Shown one piece after another: positions 1-9,048 of a DNA stretch of 64,000 nucleotides; position 1 is the first letter of the stretch, and each line of letters opens with the position of its first letter. The stretch covers positions 1 to 64,000 of the forward strand of contig NZ_FNBG01000010.1 of NCBI RefSeq assembly GCF_900102215.1. The letters are read 5' to 3'. The translations under genes were made by a program, and so were the position numbers. The notes below the pieces were generated by a model. That model did no database searches and was not told the origin of the DNA. It saw only the letters and a list, made by a program, of their open reading frames with translations. This stretch comes from Fontibacillus panacisegetis (GTDB lineage Bacteria; Bacillota; Bacilli; Paenibacillales; Paenibacillaceae).

Positions 1-171
1 GTGCCCTTCTATGATTTCCACTCCCTTGTACTTACATAATCGTTTGAAGATTTCAATTAAGTCTTTCCTCACTTGATTATAGATCTCTTTCCGTCTATAC
101 TTCGGGGTGAATACAATGTGGTATTTGCACATCCACTTGGTGTGCGCTAGACTATAGTTCTTGTTTGCCAT
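1..171 (-). CDS. tnpA: IS200/IS605-family transposase TnpA, N-terminal part
   Basis: Reading leftward from the ATG at 171 gives 57 residues that begin MANKNYSLAHTKWMCKYHIV and continue FTPKYRRKEIYNQVRKDL. The KYHIVFTPKYRR block is the hallmark of the small (about 130-150 aa) HUH Y1 transposases of the IS200/IS605 group, which cut and join single-stranded DNA through a tyrosine. The catalytic His pair and tyrosine lie outside the window, so activity cannot be judged. The sequence to the right (172-300) should be the left end of the element; no TnpB gene is visible inside the window. Confidence 0.88.
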   Translation of the reverse strand, partial: MANKNYSLAHTKWMCKYHIVFTPKYRRKEIYNQVRKDLIEIFKRLCKYKGVEIIEGH

Positions 172-249
172 CTATGACCATTCCTTTCCATTGAGCCTGA
201 ACATCTCAATTCTATCGGAATGGTCTTGTTGGTCAAACCCTCGTTCCCT

Positions 250-268
250 CCACCCGCATAGCGGGTGG
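250..268. repeat. Hairpin at the end of the IS200/IS605 element
   Basis: CCACCCGC-ATA-GCGGGTGG forms a perfect 8-bp stem with a 3-nt loop, followed by a T run on the plus strand. It lies upstream of the minus-strand tnpA, where elements of this family carry the subterminal imperfect palindrome recognised by TnpA. The same hairpin plus T run could also stop transcription entering from the left. The exact cleavage site cannot be defined from this window. Confidence 0.6.
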
Positions 269-310
269 TTTTTTGTTTCGCACGCTTCGCGAGCTCAACT
301 GGCTAAAGCC

Positions 311-338
311 TAAATAAAAAAAGCCGCCAAAAGGCGGC
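311..338 (-). terminator. Rho-independent terminator of the siderophore-binding gene
   Basis: On the minus strand GCCGCC-TTTT-GGCGGC is followed directly by seven T residues. It sits about 45 nt beyond the stop codon of the binding-protein gene at 382, so it should end that single-gene transcript. Confidence 0.85.
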
Positions 339-381
339 CTGCGATTGTCAGTTCAATCGTGGTAATTTGACAATTCGAATC

Positions 382-1392
382 CTACTTGGATTCGATTAAT
401 CTCACCAAGTCGTCCATGATTTTAGTTCCAGCGATCTGACCATTGTACAGCCAACTGCTCGTGGAATCAAGGTCAAACACATTTCCATTCTTCACAGCCG
501 GAATGTTTTTCCACAAAGCATCTTCCAAATTACCTGCCTGCCCTTTATCACTGTTCACCAGGAAAATATAGTCTGCATCCAGCTCAACCAACTTTTCGAG
601 AGAAATCGGATTCCAGTTTGCAGTAGCTTCAGGCAATACTGCTAGGACATTAGGAGTCTTCATGCCCAAGTCACCATATAAAACAGCTCCGCTTGCAACT
701 TCACCGTTAACAACGTAGAAGTTTTTAGACACAAGCCAAATAATGGCAGCTTTTTTATCTCCAATTTTTGCCTCAACTTTAGTTTTTGTGTCCGCTACCT
801 TCTGTTCATACTCCTTCAAAGCTGCGTCAGCCTTGTCAGTCGCATTCAGCAGCTCACCCATAGTAGTGAGTGTTTTACGCCAGTCAGCTGAGATTGCGTC
901 ACCAACTACATAGGTTGGAGCGATTTTTGAATATTGCTCATACAACCCATTCTGAACAGTGGCTTCACTAGTAATAAGAATAAGGTCTGGATTAAAGCTG
1001 GCCACTGTTTCCGGTGGAAGATCATAAGAAATCGTCGGGATACCGGACAATTGATCCTGCAAGTAATCCTGAATACCATTAGCAACTGACCATTGAGCTA
1101 CTGGTTTATGTCCTAGCACGAGCAATGGGTCTTCTAAATAACTAGCAATGATCCGCTGCGGGTTAGCAGGAATTGTCACTTCATGTCCCATTGCATCCGT
1201 TACAACCTTCTCAGTTGCTGTTTGCTCTCCTGCCTGATTTTCAGCCTTAGTCTGCTCTTCCTGAACTACGTTTGAAGAGGTATTCTCTTTATTTTGCTCT
1301 CCTCCACAGGCGGTCAGCATTAATGCAAAGACCATCATAATCATAAGGCTTATCGACCATTTACTAGCATGTCGTTTCTGTAATTTCTTCAT
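382..1392 (-). CDS. Iron-siderophore ABC transporter substrate-binding lipoprotein
   Basis: A 336-aa lipoprotein of the FecB/FhuD/YfiY type (periplasmic-binding-like class III fold). The N-terminus has a basic stretch, a hydrophobic core and the lipobox LTAC, so the mature protein should be anchored to the outer face of the membrane. The segment VVTDAMGHEVTIPANPQRII is typical of ferric-siderophore binders. ATG at 1392 is preferred over the in-frame ATG at 1407, because the GGAGGG between them is the ribosome site for the second. No permease or ATPase is adjacent; Bacillota often encode such binders alone and share a permease elsewhere. A perfect Fur-type palindrome lies about 110 nt upstream, so iron repression is expected. 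The siderophore cannot be predicted. Confidence 0.88.
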   Translation of the reverse strand: MKKLQKRHASKWSISLMIMMVFALMLTACGGEQNKENTSSNVVQEEQTKAENQAGEQTATEKVVTDAMGHEVTIPANPQRIIASYLEDPLLVLGHKPVAQWSVANGIQDYLQDQLSGIPTISYDLPPETVASFNPDLILITSEATVQNGLYEQYSKIAPTYVVGDAISADWRKTLTTMGELLNATDKADAALKEYEQKVADTKTKVEAKIGDKKAAIIWLVSKNFYVVNGEVASGAVLYGDLGMKTPNVLAVLPEATANWNPISLEKLVELDADYIFLVNSDKGQAGNLEDALWKNIPAVKNGNVFDLDSTSSWLYNGQIAGTKIMDDLVRLIESK

Positions 1393-1504
1393 CTTGTTTC
1401 CCTCCATTAATTGTCACAGCGAAGCTCAATGTGTATGTATGCCAATCATCATATCCTTGTAAGCATGAAGATTTGATGTGATTAGTGCAACAATTGTATG
1501 ATAA

Positions 1505-1519
1505 TGATAATTATTATCA
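1505..1519. promoter_or_regulatory. Fur box (7-1-7 inverted repeat)
   Basis: TGATAAT-T-ATTATCA is a perfect 7-1-7 inverted repeat, the core defined for Bacillus Fur. It is extended on the left by another TGATAATGATAAT phase (1499-1511), giving overlapping half sites. It lies upstream of the minus-strand siderophore-binding gene and before the MITE-like element. Confidence 0.85.
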
Positions 1520-1557
1520 ATGTCAAGGAAAACAACTTCACTCGCATAGCGAAAAAA

Positions 1558-1960
1558 AGAGGCTCTCCCAAAAGTTATCCTAAGTAAACTTTGAGGGATG
1601 CTTCTTGTTTAGCAGTGGAAAGACAAGATATCAGGAAGAGGATGCAAAAATACAGTTTTTTTAAAGTAGCCATGAAAGGATGAACAAAAGCGTGCAAAAA
1701 TGCAGCAATATGGTTCAGAATAGACTAGTTTGAAGAGAATCCTTAGAGAAAGCCTGCACATTTGCAGCAATTTAGAGCATTTAGTAGATTTACATGATCA
1801 AAACCTGCACATTTGCAGGAATTGCAGCAATTCTGCGTCATGACACTATTACACATGAGATACGGTCATAGCATATGGCGGGATCAAGCGGTGCAGAGAT
1901 CGTCTTCCTTGCACCGCTATTTCTAGTTTTGACAGTAAACCTACTTTTGGGACAGCCTCT
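1558..1960. mobile_element. MITE-like non-coding repeat, copy A (complete)
   Basis: A 403-bp segment bounded by 18-bp terminal inverted repeats, AGAGGCTCTCCCAAAAGT at the left and, read from the other strand, AGAGGCTGTCCCAAAAGT at the right (one mismatch). No convincing coding frame is present. Inside are four short palindromic modules of the type TGCA-n4/5-TGCA, for example CCTGCACATTTGCAGG near 1805-1820, spaced roughly 50-65 bp apart. A second copy in the opposite orientation is at 19940-20345. The ends resemble those of transposons moved in trans by DDE transposases; which family is inference. Confidence 0.75.
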
Positions 1961-1969
1961 TAAAGTCAC

Positions 1970-2449
1970 CTACCGACTCTGAATCGCATCCATTTGCACT
2001 TTATGATGTGCATCATGATCAATAAATTCCTGGATTATATAAATCAAGCTATATGGAGTTCCTGTATACGGACAATGACTTACTCCATTAGTGGTCGTAG
2101 GCTTATCGATAATTTCTAATGAATTCAACAATAACTGTGACAAATCATTTCTCGTATTTCTAAATTCATCTAATAACTGATCTTTAGTTACACTCCGGGC
2201 GTATTCATATGCAGTTTTATTAAATGAATCGAATTCCGGGAATACTATGCCTTCATTATTGGCTACCGCAGGGATCGCACTGGATATCAGGTTAAGATCC
2301 CAGTACAACAAATGACCGATAATCTCTGCTATTGTCGCCTTACCTTCTGAAAGAGAACAATTCCATGATGAATCACTAAAGCTATAATCAACCCAGTAGT
2401 TCTTGTATGTATCAATGATGTTCAGAATTTCCTCATTACTATTTGACAT
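1970..2449 (-). CDS. DinB-family protein
   Basis: A 159-aa four-helix-bundle protein of the DinB/YfiT superfamily, whose members bind a divalent metal through three histidines and often act as thiol-dependent transferases. The metal-site segments HLLYWD and EFIDHDAHH are visible. The start at 2449 is chosen because GGAGG lies 7 nt before it; the longer frame begins with a TTG inside that ribosome site. The substrate is unknown. The gene abuts the right end of the MITE-like repeat. Confidence 0.75.
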   Translation of the reverse strand: MSNSNEEILNIIDTYKNYWVDYSFSDSSWNCSLSEGKATIAEIIGHLLYWDLNLISSAIPAVANNEGIVFPEFDSFNKTAYEYARSVTKDQLLDEFRNTRNDLSQLLLNSLEIIDKPTTTNGVSHCPYTGTPYSLIYIIQEFIDHDAHHKVQMDAIQSR

Positions 2450-2526
2450 GTTATGGGCCTCCAATTATTTTTTCTTATATATTACCATATACCCGCACAA
2501 ATAGGAACAAGTGTTCTCGGACGATT

Positions 2527-3210
2527 CTATATTTTATTTATTTGTTTAATTTTCCAAACACTAATGACAAGCGCACAGGTAAAAATGATAACAATAGGTA
2601 AAATGGAGGAAAATTCGAATTTGCGATTGCACAAATTAATGAATCCCCAAGTTGCAGGAAATATCATTCCTATATATTCCAGAGTTTTCGACAGCATGTT
2701 TACAGGAAACATAATTCCCGACAGCATAGTAAGCTTTGAATGGCTTTTAACAAATACGCCTAGAAAAGTTCCAATCATTGTACAAGCTGCTATGAAAATG
2801 ACGAGCATCACGATGTAAGGAGTTAAACTTTGAGGAGTTGAAGCATCGAAGGCTAATGGAGCTGTAATTAGTATAATTATGCTTATCAGAAACAAATGGA
2901 CAACTCCGGAGATAAAATTGTTTACAGCGACAGTCCATAAGGGTATGTTCCCGATTCGAAACGCTTTTTTCATTTCACTACCATATAGCTCTACCAGTGG
3001 TGCAGGAGTTCATAACAGAGTCCCCATACTAACCCCGAATACGGTCATCGACTGGATCAACGTTTGCTTGGCAAGCGGATCGATCGAAGTGAAAATCCCG
3101 CCCATAAAGGCAAAGAACACAAGAGGAACCACGTAATACGTCAAAACTACATTTTTATTGCGAAAATCAAGCTTCCATTGTAAAAAAGCCCCATATGCAA
3201 AAGCCTTCAT
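2527..3210 (-). pseudogene. ABC-2 type exporter permease interrupted by an in-frame TGA
   Basis: The frame from ATG 3210 runs 66 codons (MKAFAYGAFLQWKLDFRNKN...), hits TGA at about 3010-3012, then continues in the same frame to a normal end at 2527. Across the stop the protein reads ...SMGTLL-stop-TPAPLVELYGSEMKKAF..., which looks like uninterrupted permease sequence. The full product would be about 227 aa with five or six membrane segments (PVVFFAFMGG, ISGVVHLFLISIIIL, IVMLVIFIAACTMIGTFLG, ALVISVWKI). It overlaps the upstream ATPase remnant by ATGA. With the ATPase also gone the exporter is almost certainly dead. Confidence 0.8.
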
Positions 3211-3350
3211 TGTCCATCCTCCTTTGCAATATCCAGAAACTGCTGCTCCAGACTGGAGTGCTCGATCTTAATATCGTAAATGCGAATACAATGGGCTTTG
3301 GCATACTTAGCCAGCTCGCCAACCAATAAATAATCTTTGATTATCAACAA
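3207..3350 (-). pseudogene. ABC transporter ATP-binding protein, C-terminal remnant
   Basis: A 47-codon frame starting at TTG 3350 behind GGAGGTG ends in IEHSSLEQQFLDIAKEDGQ, the usual tail of the ATPase partner of ABC-2 exporters. All nucleotide-binding motifs are missing. The ribosome site and start of the original gene appear to be fused directly to its last 45 or so codons by an internal deletion. The stop overlaps the permease start by 4 bp, as expected for the original operon. Confidence 0.65.
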
Positions 3351-3417
3351 ATGTTCACCTCCATGCGATCATTATATGTGACGTTAGGTCACAAGCAATA
3401 ACGAAAAACAAAAAAAA

Positions 3418-3439
3418 CTGACAGCCAAAAGGCTATCAG
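3418..3439 (-). terminator. Terminator after pheA
   Basis: CTGATAGCC-TTTT-GGCTGTCAG on the minus strand is followed by a long T-rich tail (TTTTTTTTGTTTTTC). It lies 18 nt after the pheA stop codon. Confidence 0.85.
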
Positions 3440-3456
3440 CTATTTATCATTTTGTT

Positions 3457-4272
3457 TCAACTATTATACCTGCCAAGGATACGAACATGATGTCCCAACG
3501 TCTCCAGAATTGTTTTTGCTTTATGAATCATCATTTCACTACAATTATTGTTGGCCTCCAAAAAAAATCGGTAGCACCCTAATTGATGCGCCGTTGGTCG
3601 AGATTCAATCCAAGACAAATTAATGTTAAGGGCAGTAACCACATTCAATATAGCAGACAACACTCCTGGTTGCTCCTGATCTGGGGTAATGACAAACATC
3701 GTTTTCTTAAAATCCCCATCTGTGTTCATATGTTCACTAATAATGATAAATCGTGTCTGATTATTCGGATTGTCTTGAATATTCCTATCGATAATATCTA
3801 AATTCAATAAAGATGCCAATGATTCAGAGCCAATTGCTGCCACATCTAATCTTCCACTGCTCTTTAAAGTTTGGGCGGCTGAAGCCGAGCTATCAAACTG
3901 CAGGCTCTTAACACTCCGTTGTCTTATGTATTTCCTGCATTGAGTAAGTATCGGAGAGATTGACCATACCTCATGTACTGAGGAGAGCTTACATTCCTTG
4001 TTAGCTAGAAGGTGCAAGGCAACCGGAAGAGTGAATTCTCCTTCGATCATCAGCCCTTCACAGGACACTAAGGTATCTATCGTCATGTTAATCGTACCTT
4101 CGATAGTGTTTTCTAGTGGAACGATGGCTTTTTCTACTCTACCTTCCCCAACCGCATCAATAACGTCAGGAATAGTATCGTACATGAAAAACTCCACTTC
4201 ATCGTGATTAAAGTATCGTTTGGCCGCTTCCTCAGAAAATGTACCTTTGGGGCCAAGATAAGCTACTTTCAT
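3457..4272 (-). CDS. pheA: Prephenate dehydratase
   Basis: A 271-aa monofunctional enzyme converting prephenate to phenylpyruvate in phenylalanine synthesis. It opens with KVAYLGPKGTFSEEAA, has the conserved TRF motif in NNQTRFIII (about residues 176-178), and ends with an ACT domain (about 190-268, containing GVLSAILNVV and ESRPT) that normally gives feedback control by phenylalanine. Length matches the family. AAGGAG lies 10 nt before the ATG. The alpha/beta hydrolase gene ends 4 nt upstream, so the two are probably co-transcribed. Confidence 0.93.
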   Translation of the reverse strand: MKVAYLGPKGTFSEEAAKRYFNHDEVEFFMYDTIPDVIDAVGEGRVEKAIVPLENTIEGTINMTIDTLVSCEGLMIEGEFTLPVALHLLANKECKLSSVHEVWSISPILTQCRKYIRQRSVKSLQFDSSASAAQTLKSSGRLDVAAIGSESLASLLNLDIIDRNIQDNPNNQTRFIIISEHMNTDGDFKKTMFVITPDQEQPGVLSAILNVVTALNINLSWIESRPTAHQLGCYRFFLEANNNCSEMMIHKAKTILETLGHHVRILGRYNS

Positions 4273-4276
4273 GGAA

Positions 4277-5101
4277 TTATATCTCCTTGGATTTGTTTTG
4301 TTCTTTATTGTAGCCGTTAATAAATTCAGTATATATCATCTTTCTGTATGACTCATCCCAATATAAACTGTGGCCAGCCTTTACGATATGGATTTCTGAG
4401 TTACTTAACTTAGAGCTTAACCACTTGGCACCTTCGAGTGGAGCAGAATCATCATCTTCACCATGCCAAATACTGATTGGAGCATTGACTTGAGCAAAGT
4501 TAATGTCCCAGGGTTCCGTTATCATTCTAGTTTCTATCACACTTTCCTTTACACCCTGTCGAAATGCTTCTATCAGTTGAACATCGTTCACCTTTTTTGA
4601 GCGAACATTCATTGCTTTATAAAGTAAACTCAGGATTGCAGGACAGGATTTGCTTAAAGTGAAACCCATTCTATTTATTCTATTCATTTTCTTTTTGTGA
4701 TTTGACATGTTTATCCAAGCGGGTGAAGAAATTAAGAAGACTCCTCGTAATTTCTCTGGAATCATCTCAGCACAAGCTAATGCATAAGGAGCACCTCCAG
4801 ATATACCAGCAACCCCAAATTTATCGATTTGCAAATGAGAAGCAAGTTCTAATAAATCTAATGGCCAATCCCTGAATGTTCTATTTTTCTGCTTATCCGA
4901 TAAACCATAACCTGGACGATCAACACTAATCATTCGCAAGTTCAAATCTATTGCTACATCATCTTCAATCTCAAATAATAACCGTGAGCCAGGTGATCCA
5001 TGGAAAACAAAAAGAGGTAGCCCATCCGAAACACCATATTCGGCGTAACCCAAACGTCTTTTATCTTTCAAAATAATAACTTTGCTCCTGTCTCGAGTCA
5101 T
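4277..5101 (-). CDS. Alpha/beta hydrolase
   Basis: A 274-aa cytosolic hydrolase. The oxyanion HG motif is in FHGSPGSR, the nucleophile elbow in GISGG (Ser near residue 100), the acid in WHGEDDDSAP and the histidine in KAGHSLYWD. The substrate is unknown. Its start overlaps the stop of the DinB-like gene by 4 bp (ATGA), showing translational coupling, and pheA follows after 4 nt, so the three form one unit. Confidence 0.85.
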   Translation of the reverse strand: MTRDRSKVIILKDKRRLGYAEYGVSDGLPLFVFHGSPGSRLLFEIEDDVAIDLNLRMISVDRPGYGLSDKQKNRTFRDWPLDLLELASHLQIDKFGVAGISGGAPYALACAEMIPEKLRGVFLISSPAWINMSNHKKKMNRINRMGFTLSKSCPAILSLLYKAMNVRSKKVNDVQLIEAFRQGVKESVIETRMITEPWDINFAQVNAPISIWHGEDDDSAPLEGAKWLSSKLSNSEIHIVKAGHSLYWDESYRKMIYTEFINGYNKEQNKSKEI

Positions 5102-5796
5102 TGTTCTCTCCTTCTCTGATATTTTTGTTTAATACGAATCGATTTGTTTAAGTGCACAAAATTATGTCTGGTAGCTGGCATAAGCACCAACCCTGCTTTA
5201 GTTTTCTTTCCCCAATAGTCCAGTAACCAGCTTTCTTCTTTTTTAACAGCACCTTGATCCTCGAGTTTTTGGAGTTTAGCAGGGTCTACTGCTTCCTTTA
5301 ATTGCCCGGGTATCATCGAGCTTATGATCTCACGTGTCTTGCGTCCCACCTCTAGTCGATAAGATAACAGTGCATCAATATCTATCCTGGAGCTTAATTC
5401 TCCTACTTCTTCCTCAGACATCCCGTTACCGGAATGCATAAAATCTACTTTAAGTTGATTATACCAATCTCCTGAAAAGAGGATTTGATCACCGTTATGT
5501 ACAAGAGTATTCATAGTCATATCCTCAATCCGGGTAGTATGCCATAAATGCCAAACTATAGAATTTTTTGTCCCCGGGGTTTTAACAGGATATTTTCGAA
5601 GTGCTTCTTCAGTTATGTCATTGAATAGTTCGTCCTCTAAGGTAATAAGCTGCGAATAAGTCATTTGGGATGAAAATAATAACGCATGTAGATGAAGAAA
5701 CAATTCTACTGCACTTTCATGTAAATCCGGATTCAGGATACAATTGCTCAATTTCTTATGATTCTCACTCCATAGTTTCCTTTGAAATGATTCCAT
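5098..5796 (-). CDS. DinB-like protein, 232 aa
   Basis: Helical protein with the DinB-type segment SIVWHLWHTTRIEDMTMN and a distal HNFVHLN, giving a plausible three-histidine metal site. The C-terminus is strongly basic (KYQRRREQ). It is the first gene of the pheA unit and overlaps the hydrolase by 4 bp. Function is unknown; a metal-dependent transferase or a non-catalytic relative is likely from the family. Confidence 0.65.
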   Translation of the reverse strand: MESFQRKLWSENHKKLSNCILNPDLHESAVELFLHLHALLFSSQMTYSQLITLEDELFNDITEEALRKYPVKTPGTKNSIVWHLWHTTRIEDMTMNTLVHNGDQILFSGDWYNQLKVDFMHSGNGMSEEEVGELSSRIDIDALLSYRLEVGRKTREIISSMIPGQLKEAVDPAKLQKLEDQGAVKKEESWLLDYWGKKTKAGLVLMPATRHNFVHLNKSIRIKQKYQRRREQ

Positions 5797-5849
5797 CCAG
5801 TATCATCCTCATAAATTTTTTCTATTCAATGACCCACACTAATTTAATC

Positions 5850-6608
5850 CTACCAAGTATTAGTGACCTTCCTTTTACGCATTAATGCATAAACCAGATA
5901 TACCCCATATATCAGATACAATATATTTAAAATAGATACTACTAGCAGTTCTTTGTCTACATTATCCGGGTTAGTCATTAGTGCAAGAGCATCATACAAA
6001 AAATGAAAAGCGATGAGCGGGATGATGTTTTGTGTCAATTCTATAAGAAGAGCAAGAATGATTCCTATCAGAAACGCATTGATAACTTGAGATACAGTTT
6101 GTAAGATGTCTTCTCCGTTAAACGCATTCGCCATATGAAGAATACCAAAAAATATAGATGAAAAAACGATGTAAAAAACAGGTCCCTTAATTTGCAGTCG
6201 TTCCTTGATGATCCCTCTGAATACCGATTCTTCTGTATAACCTACAAAAAGAGAGAAAATCACAATAATACAAACCTCTGTTAGGGAGATCTCTAAGTTA
6301 AACCCACCGAATAAAGGCTGTATCCACGCAATAATAAGAAGCGGAATATAGTATAGTGCTTTTCTTTCTCTACGCCCATCGAGTTTTTTGAATCCAAATT
6401 GTTCAAGTGATCGGTCTCTCTTCATCATATACACAGTCACAATCACAGCCATAATAAAAAATGCTACCCCTTGGGCAATCATGATGCCAGTATCATTTAG
6501 TTCCATAATCGATGCAACTGTTGATGCTACAACAACCAATAAAGTAAGAACTATTCCCAGCATGATCGAAAATAATATGGGTCGTCCTTTTTTTTCATTG
6601 CTTTCCAC
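5850..6608 (-). CDS. CPBP-family intramembrane metalloprotease
   Basis: A 252-aa integral membrane protein with about seven hydrophobic segments. It carries the Abi/CPBP motifs: EESVFRGIIKE (EExxxR), FFGILHMANA (FxxxH) and AFHFLYDAL. Relatives include Rce1-type prenyl-protein proteases and bacteriocin self-immunity proteins. The start is GTG at 6608 behind GGGAG. No bacteriocin gene is seen next to it, so the role is open. Confidence 0.85.
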   Translation of the reverse strand: MESNEKKGRPILFSIMLGIVLTLLVVVASTVASIMELNDTGIMIAQGVAFFIMAVIVTVYMMKRDRSLEQFGFKKLDGRRERKALYYIPLLIIAWIQPLFGGFNLEISLTEVCIIVIFSLFVGYTEESVFRGIIKERLQIKGPVFYIVFSSIFFGILHMANAFNGEDILQTVSQVINAFLIGIILALLIELTQNIIPLIAFHFLYDALALMTNPDNVDKELLVVSILNILYLIYGVYLVYALMRKRKVTNTW

Positions 6609-6626
6609 TGATTCAGCTCCCTTTCC

Positions 6627-7190
6627 TCAAATGCGATAATTATTCTTAAGCTCTTCATCCGTCCAATTACTCATTTCCAGCAATGTTAAGTATGGATCGC
6701 CCTCAAGCTGTAAAAGGTTTGCGAAAGCAGGCTCTGTTTTTAACCCTTCTCTCTTTAATTTGATAATCTGTTCTTTAAACTGCTTTCCAAAAAGCTTCAG
6801 CATTCGATCTTCAATTATCATATGTATAAATCCATTTTGCTCATGAGTTGGTTTGTTCTGACCAAAAATTTCAATGGGCCAACCTTCAATCGTAAAGTTG
6901 ATTTTGACTCGTTCTATGCCTTCAACTACTCTTCGAATGAATGAGAAATCGGCTAGATGTTTAAAATGTGCCTTTACTGCTTTCTCAAACTTTTCAAAGT
7001 TTCTAACTTCACAAATAATATCAAGATCGCTTGATTGAATGTGAACCCCAATAGGAACTGTACCAACTAAAATTGGACTATAGTCTTGAAGTAGCTCTAG
7101 CAGCTTATGTTTTTTTAACAACTGATAAACTTCCATTTGCGTTGGAGTTCCTGATTTAAGATACTCTATATTCTTCCATTCATCGATCAT
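6627..7190 (-). CDS. DUF4269 nucleotidyltransferase-like protein
   Basis: A 187-aa protein with GTVPIGVHIQSSDLDIICE, a nucleotidyltransferase-fold signature (G-S-like turn followed by DxD), and a second acidic position in KINFTIEG. This pattern fits the DUF4269 family, a minimal NTase-like group of unknown substrate. AGGAG lies 9 nt before the ATG. It is 18 nt upstream of the CPBP gene and may share a transcript with it. Confidence 0.75.
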   Translation of the reverse strand: MIDEWKNIEYLKSGTPTQMEVYQLLKKHKLLELLQDYSPILVGTVPIGVHIQSSDLDIICEVRNFEKFEKAVKAHFKHLADFSFIRRVVEGIERVKINFTIEGWPIEIFGQNKPTHEQNGFIHMIIEDRMLKLFGKQFKEQIIKLKREGLKTEPAFANLLQLEGDPYLTLLEMSNWTDEELKNNYRI

Positions 7191-7216
7191 GCTCGTTATC
7201 TCCTTGTTGCAAAATA

Positions 7217-7954
7217 TTACATATCCTCATTGTTAAACTCTTTAAGCTTTATTAGTTCCTTCTTTCCTCTGTTTCCTTTAGTCGTTACAACCTTTCCATT
7301 CTCATCCGTTATTTTGATAATATAATCCCCAGTAAGTAAGTTATAATCCTCCTCATCAGCAGACGCAGTCATCGTATGATGCGAACCCGTTGTCGCTCCA
7401 ATCAAATACCAATCATTATCCTGAAATCTGAATCTATATTTGTTATACCATCTCCAGTTGCTTCCACCATAATCGCTATACAGAACCGATCCTCTATCAA
7501 TAGTCAGACTATCAAAAGGATCTCCCCAAGCTCCTCCCTCATCGGCCGTCAAGACTACATGTTCTGCAACGATGGAAAGAGAATACGTATTCTCTTCCGT
7601 ACCAAAAGCAATCAATATTGCACGCTGCGGTGCTTCTTCTGTATCCGATGAAGTTTCTTCAATGATAGCAGCAATATCAATAATCCCGTCTTTATTTAAA
7701 TCTCCTTCTGCTGTTGCCGGTTCTCCTTTTACGATCTCAAACAAACGCCAGCCAGATGGAATTATAGAAGTTATGTCTTTTGGTTTCTGTGGTTTTTCTT
7801 CTTTTGCTGGAATTATCTCATCAGTAACTGTTTTAATATCCAACTCATTTTTACTTTCACTCTCTTTATTGTATACGTTTGAAGTATTATCGATACTTTT
7901 ATTGCAACCCGTTAAGGTAATAGATAATAAGATTAATAAGATTATTTTTTTCAT
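7217..7954 (-). CDS. Lipoprotein of unknown function
   Basis: The 245-aa product starts MKKIILLILLSITLTGC with a clear lipobox (LTGC), then a Ser/Asn/Glu-rich linker. The segment EGDLNKDGIIDIAAII resembles a calcium-binding FG-GAP/dockerin-like loop (DxNxDGxxD). The start at 7954 is supported by AGAGGG 7 nt upstream; the longer TTG frame overlaps that site. Function unknown; probably a surface protein. Confidence 0.65.
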   Translation of the reverse strand: MKKIILLILLSITLTGCNKSIDNTSNVYNKESESKNELDIKTVTDEIIPAKEEKPQKPKDITSIIPSGWRLFEIVKGEPATAEGDLNKDGIIDIAAIIEETSSDTEEAPQRAILIAFGTEENTYSLSIVAEHVVLTADEGGAWGDPFDSLTIDRGSVLYSDYGGSNWRWYNKYRFRFQDNDWYLIGATTGSHHTMTASADEEDYNLLTGDYIIKITDENGKVVTTKGNRGKKELIKLKEFNNEDM

Positions 7955-8011
7955 GATATGATCCCTCTGCAAAAGTTTTCCTTACAAGCCTACTCCCTAT
8001 TGAATTATGCT

Positions 8012-8629
8012 TTATTCAAACATTGAAACAACTGTACCTTCGTTTATATCTACAGTCAACCAGTCAATTGTATCCGTCCCGCCGGATCCAGGGTTATACA
8101 CATGATAAACAAGATTTTCATTATCTTCGTGGTCAAATTCAACTAAGGTTAGGTCTTCAACATAACCATTTTTACTTAAATATGTACTTGCATATGTTTT
8201 TGCAAGCGCAAGCCCTTGTTCCTGTTCTGTAGTTAATTCAACAATTTCATTTTCCGGTAAATCGTCGCCCTCCAGACAATTTCCCCCGAGTAATTCACAA
8301 ACGATTTCTTGCGTAAATGGATTCACGTGATACCACTCCATCACACTGGTTGTAGCTTTACTGGATTGTGTTACTATGTAATTTCCATCCTCATCAGTTT
8401 CATATAGATTTAAGGATGAAATTTTTAATGCTTCCTTGCCTAGCTTGGACTCCACTAGCTGTAAGGCTTCCTCTTCACTCAGCATAGCAGGCTCATTTTG
8501 TGTGCTAACTTCGGATTCTGGCTGTAACTCATATTTTGTTGGAAGTTTTGACGGAAAGTCAGTTATTGAAGAACTAACAGAACAACCAACTACCGCTAGA
8601 TAAGATATAATTATAATGATTGCTTTCAT
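8012..8629 (-). CDS. PepSY-like lipoprotein
   Basis: A 205-aa lipoprotein (VVGC lipobox about 17 residues from Met 8629). The segment EEALQLVESKLGKEA and the later strand-rich part with WYHVNPFTQEIVCE resemble PepSY-type repeats, which are found in extracellular inhibitory or assembly proteins. The assignment rests on pattern only. It is the neighbour of another lipoprotein gene. Confidence 0.5.
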   Translation of the reverse strand: MKAIIIIISYLAVVGCSVSSSITDFPSKLPTKYELQPESEVSTQNEPAMLSEEEALQLVESKLGKEALKISSLNLYETDEDGNYIVTQSSKATTSVMEWYHVNPFTQEIVCELLGGNCLEGDDLPENEIVELTTEQEQGLALAKTYASTYLSKNGYVEDLTLVEFDHEDNENLVYHVYNPGSGGTDTIDWLTVDINEGTVVSMFE

Positions 8630-8700
8630 AATATTGGTCCATTGCATCTAAATAACATCTCCAATAATTCACTTGATCGAATAGTATATTCGACCATCCG

Positions 8701-9048
8701 TTACACCCAAGAAATATACCCTGATTTTCGCAAGATAGTTTCTGCCATTATATTAATTCCTTCAATTCGTTGCTCTAAGCTAAAATATTTTAACTCCAAT
8801 CCTTCATCATCTTGGATCTCGGGTATACCCATCGTGTCCTTAGTTTCATAGACTACAAGCGCGTTATATACTTCATCCCCATGAGGGTATTGATAGTACA
8901 TATCCTTACCAGATAATAAGGTGATATATTGCAAGTCGTTTGTCCTTAGTCCCGCTTCCTCATAAAGCTCTCTATGGGCAGCCTCCTCAAAGGTCTCCGC
9001 TAATTCCAGTGCACCTCCAATAGTTCCCCAATCTCCTGAATCTGAACG
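8701..9048 (-). pseudogene. Nudix hydrolase lacking its 5' end
   Basis: An open frame runs from just after the stop of the upstream membrane-protein gene to 8701. It contains an intact Nudix box (GGALELAETFEEAA then REL and YEEAGL, near 8960-9025), the Mg-binding loop that hydrolyses nucleoside diphosphate-X bonds, followed by a normal C-terminus. The N-terminal strands before the box are missing and no start codon with a ribosome site precedes the box; a TTG at 8934 begins after it. The upstream end appears to have been removed by the deletion that joined it to the neighbouring gene. Confidence 0.8.

Noticed and set aside
1558..1960. CRISPR-like interpretation of the spaced TGCA palindromes
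   Set aside because: Units are too short, too few and imperfect, the spacers are shared between the two copies, and there are no cas genes.
2453..2818. Plus-strand open frame of 121 codons
   Set aside because: Lies opposite the ABC permease pseudogene; no ribosome site and no protein-like features.
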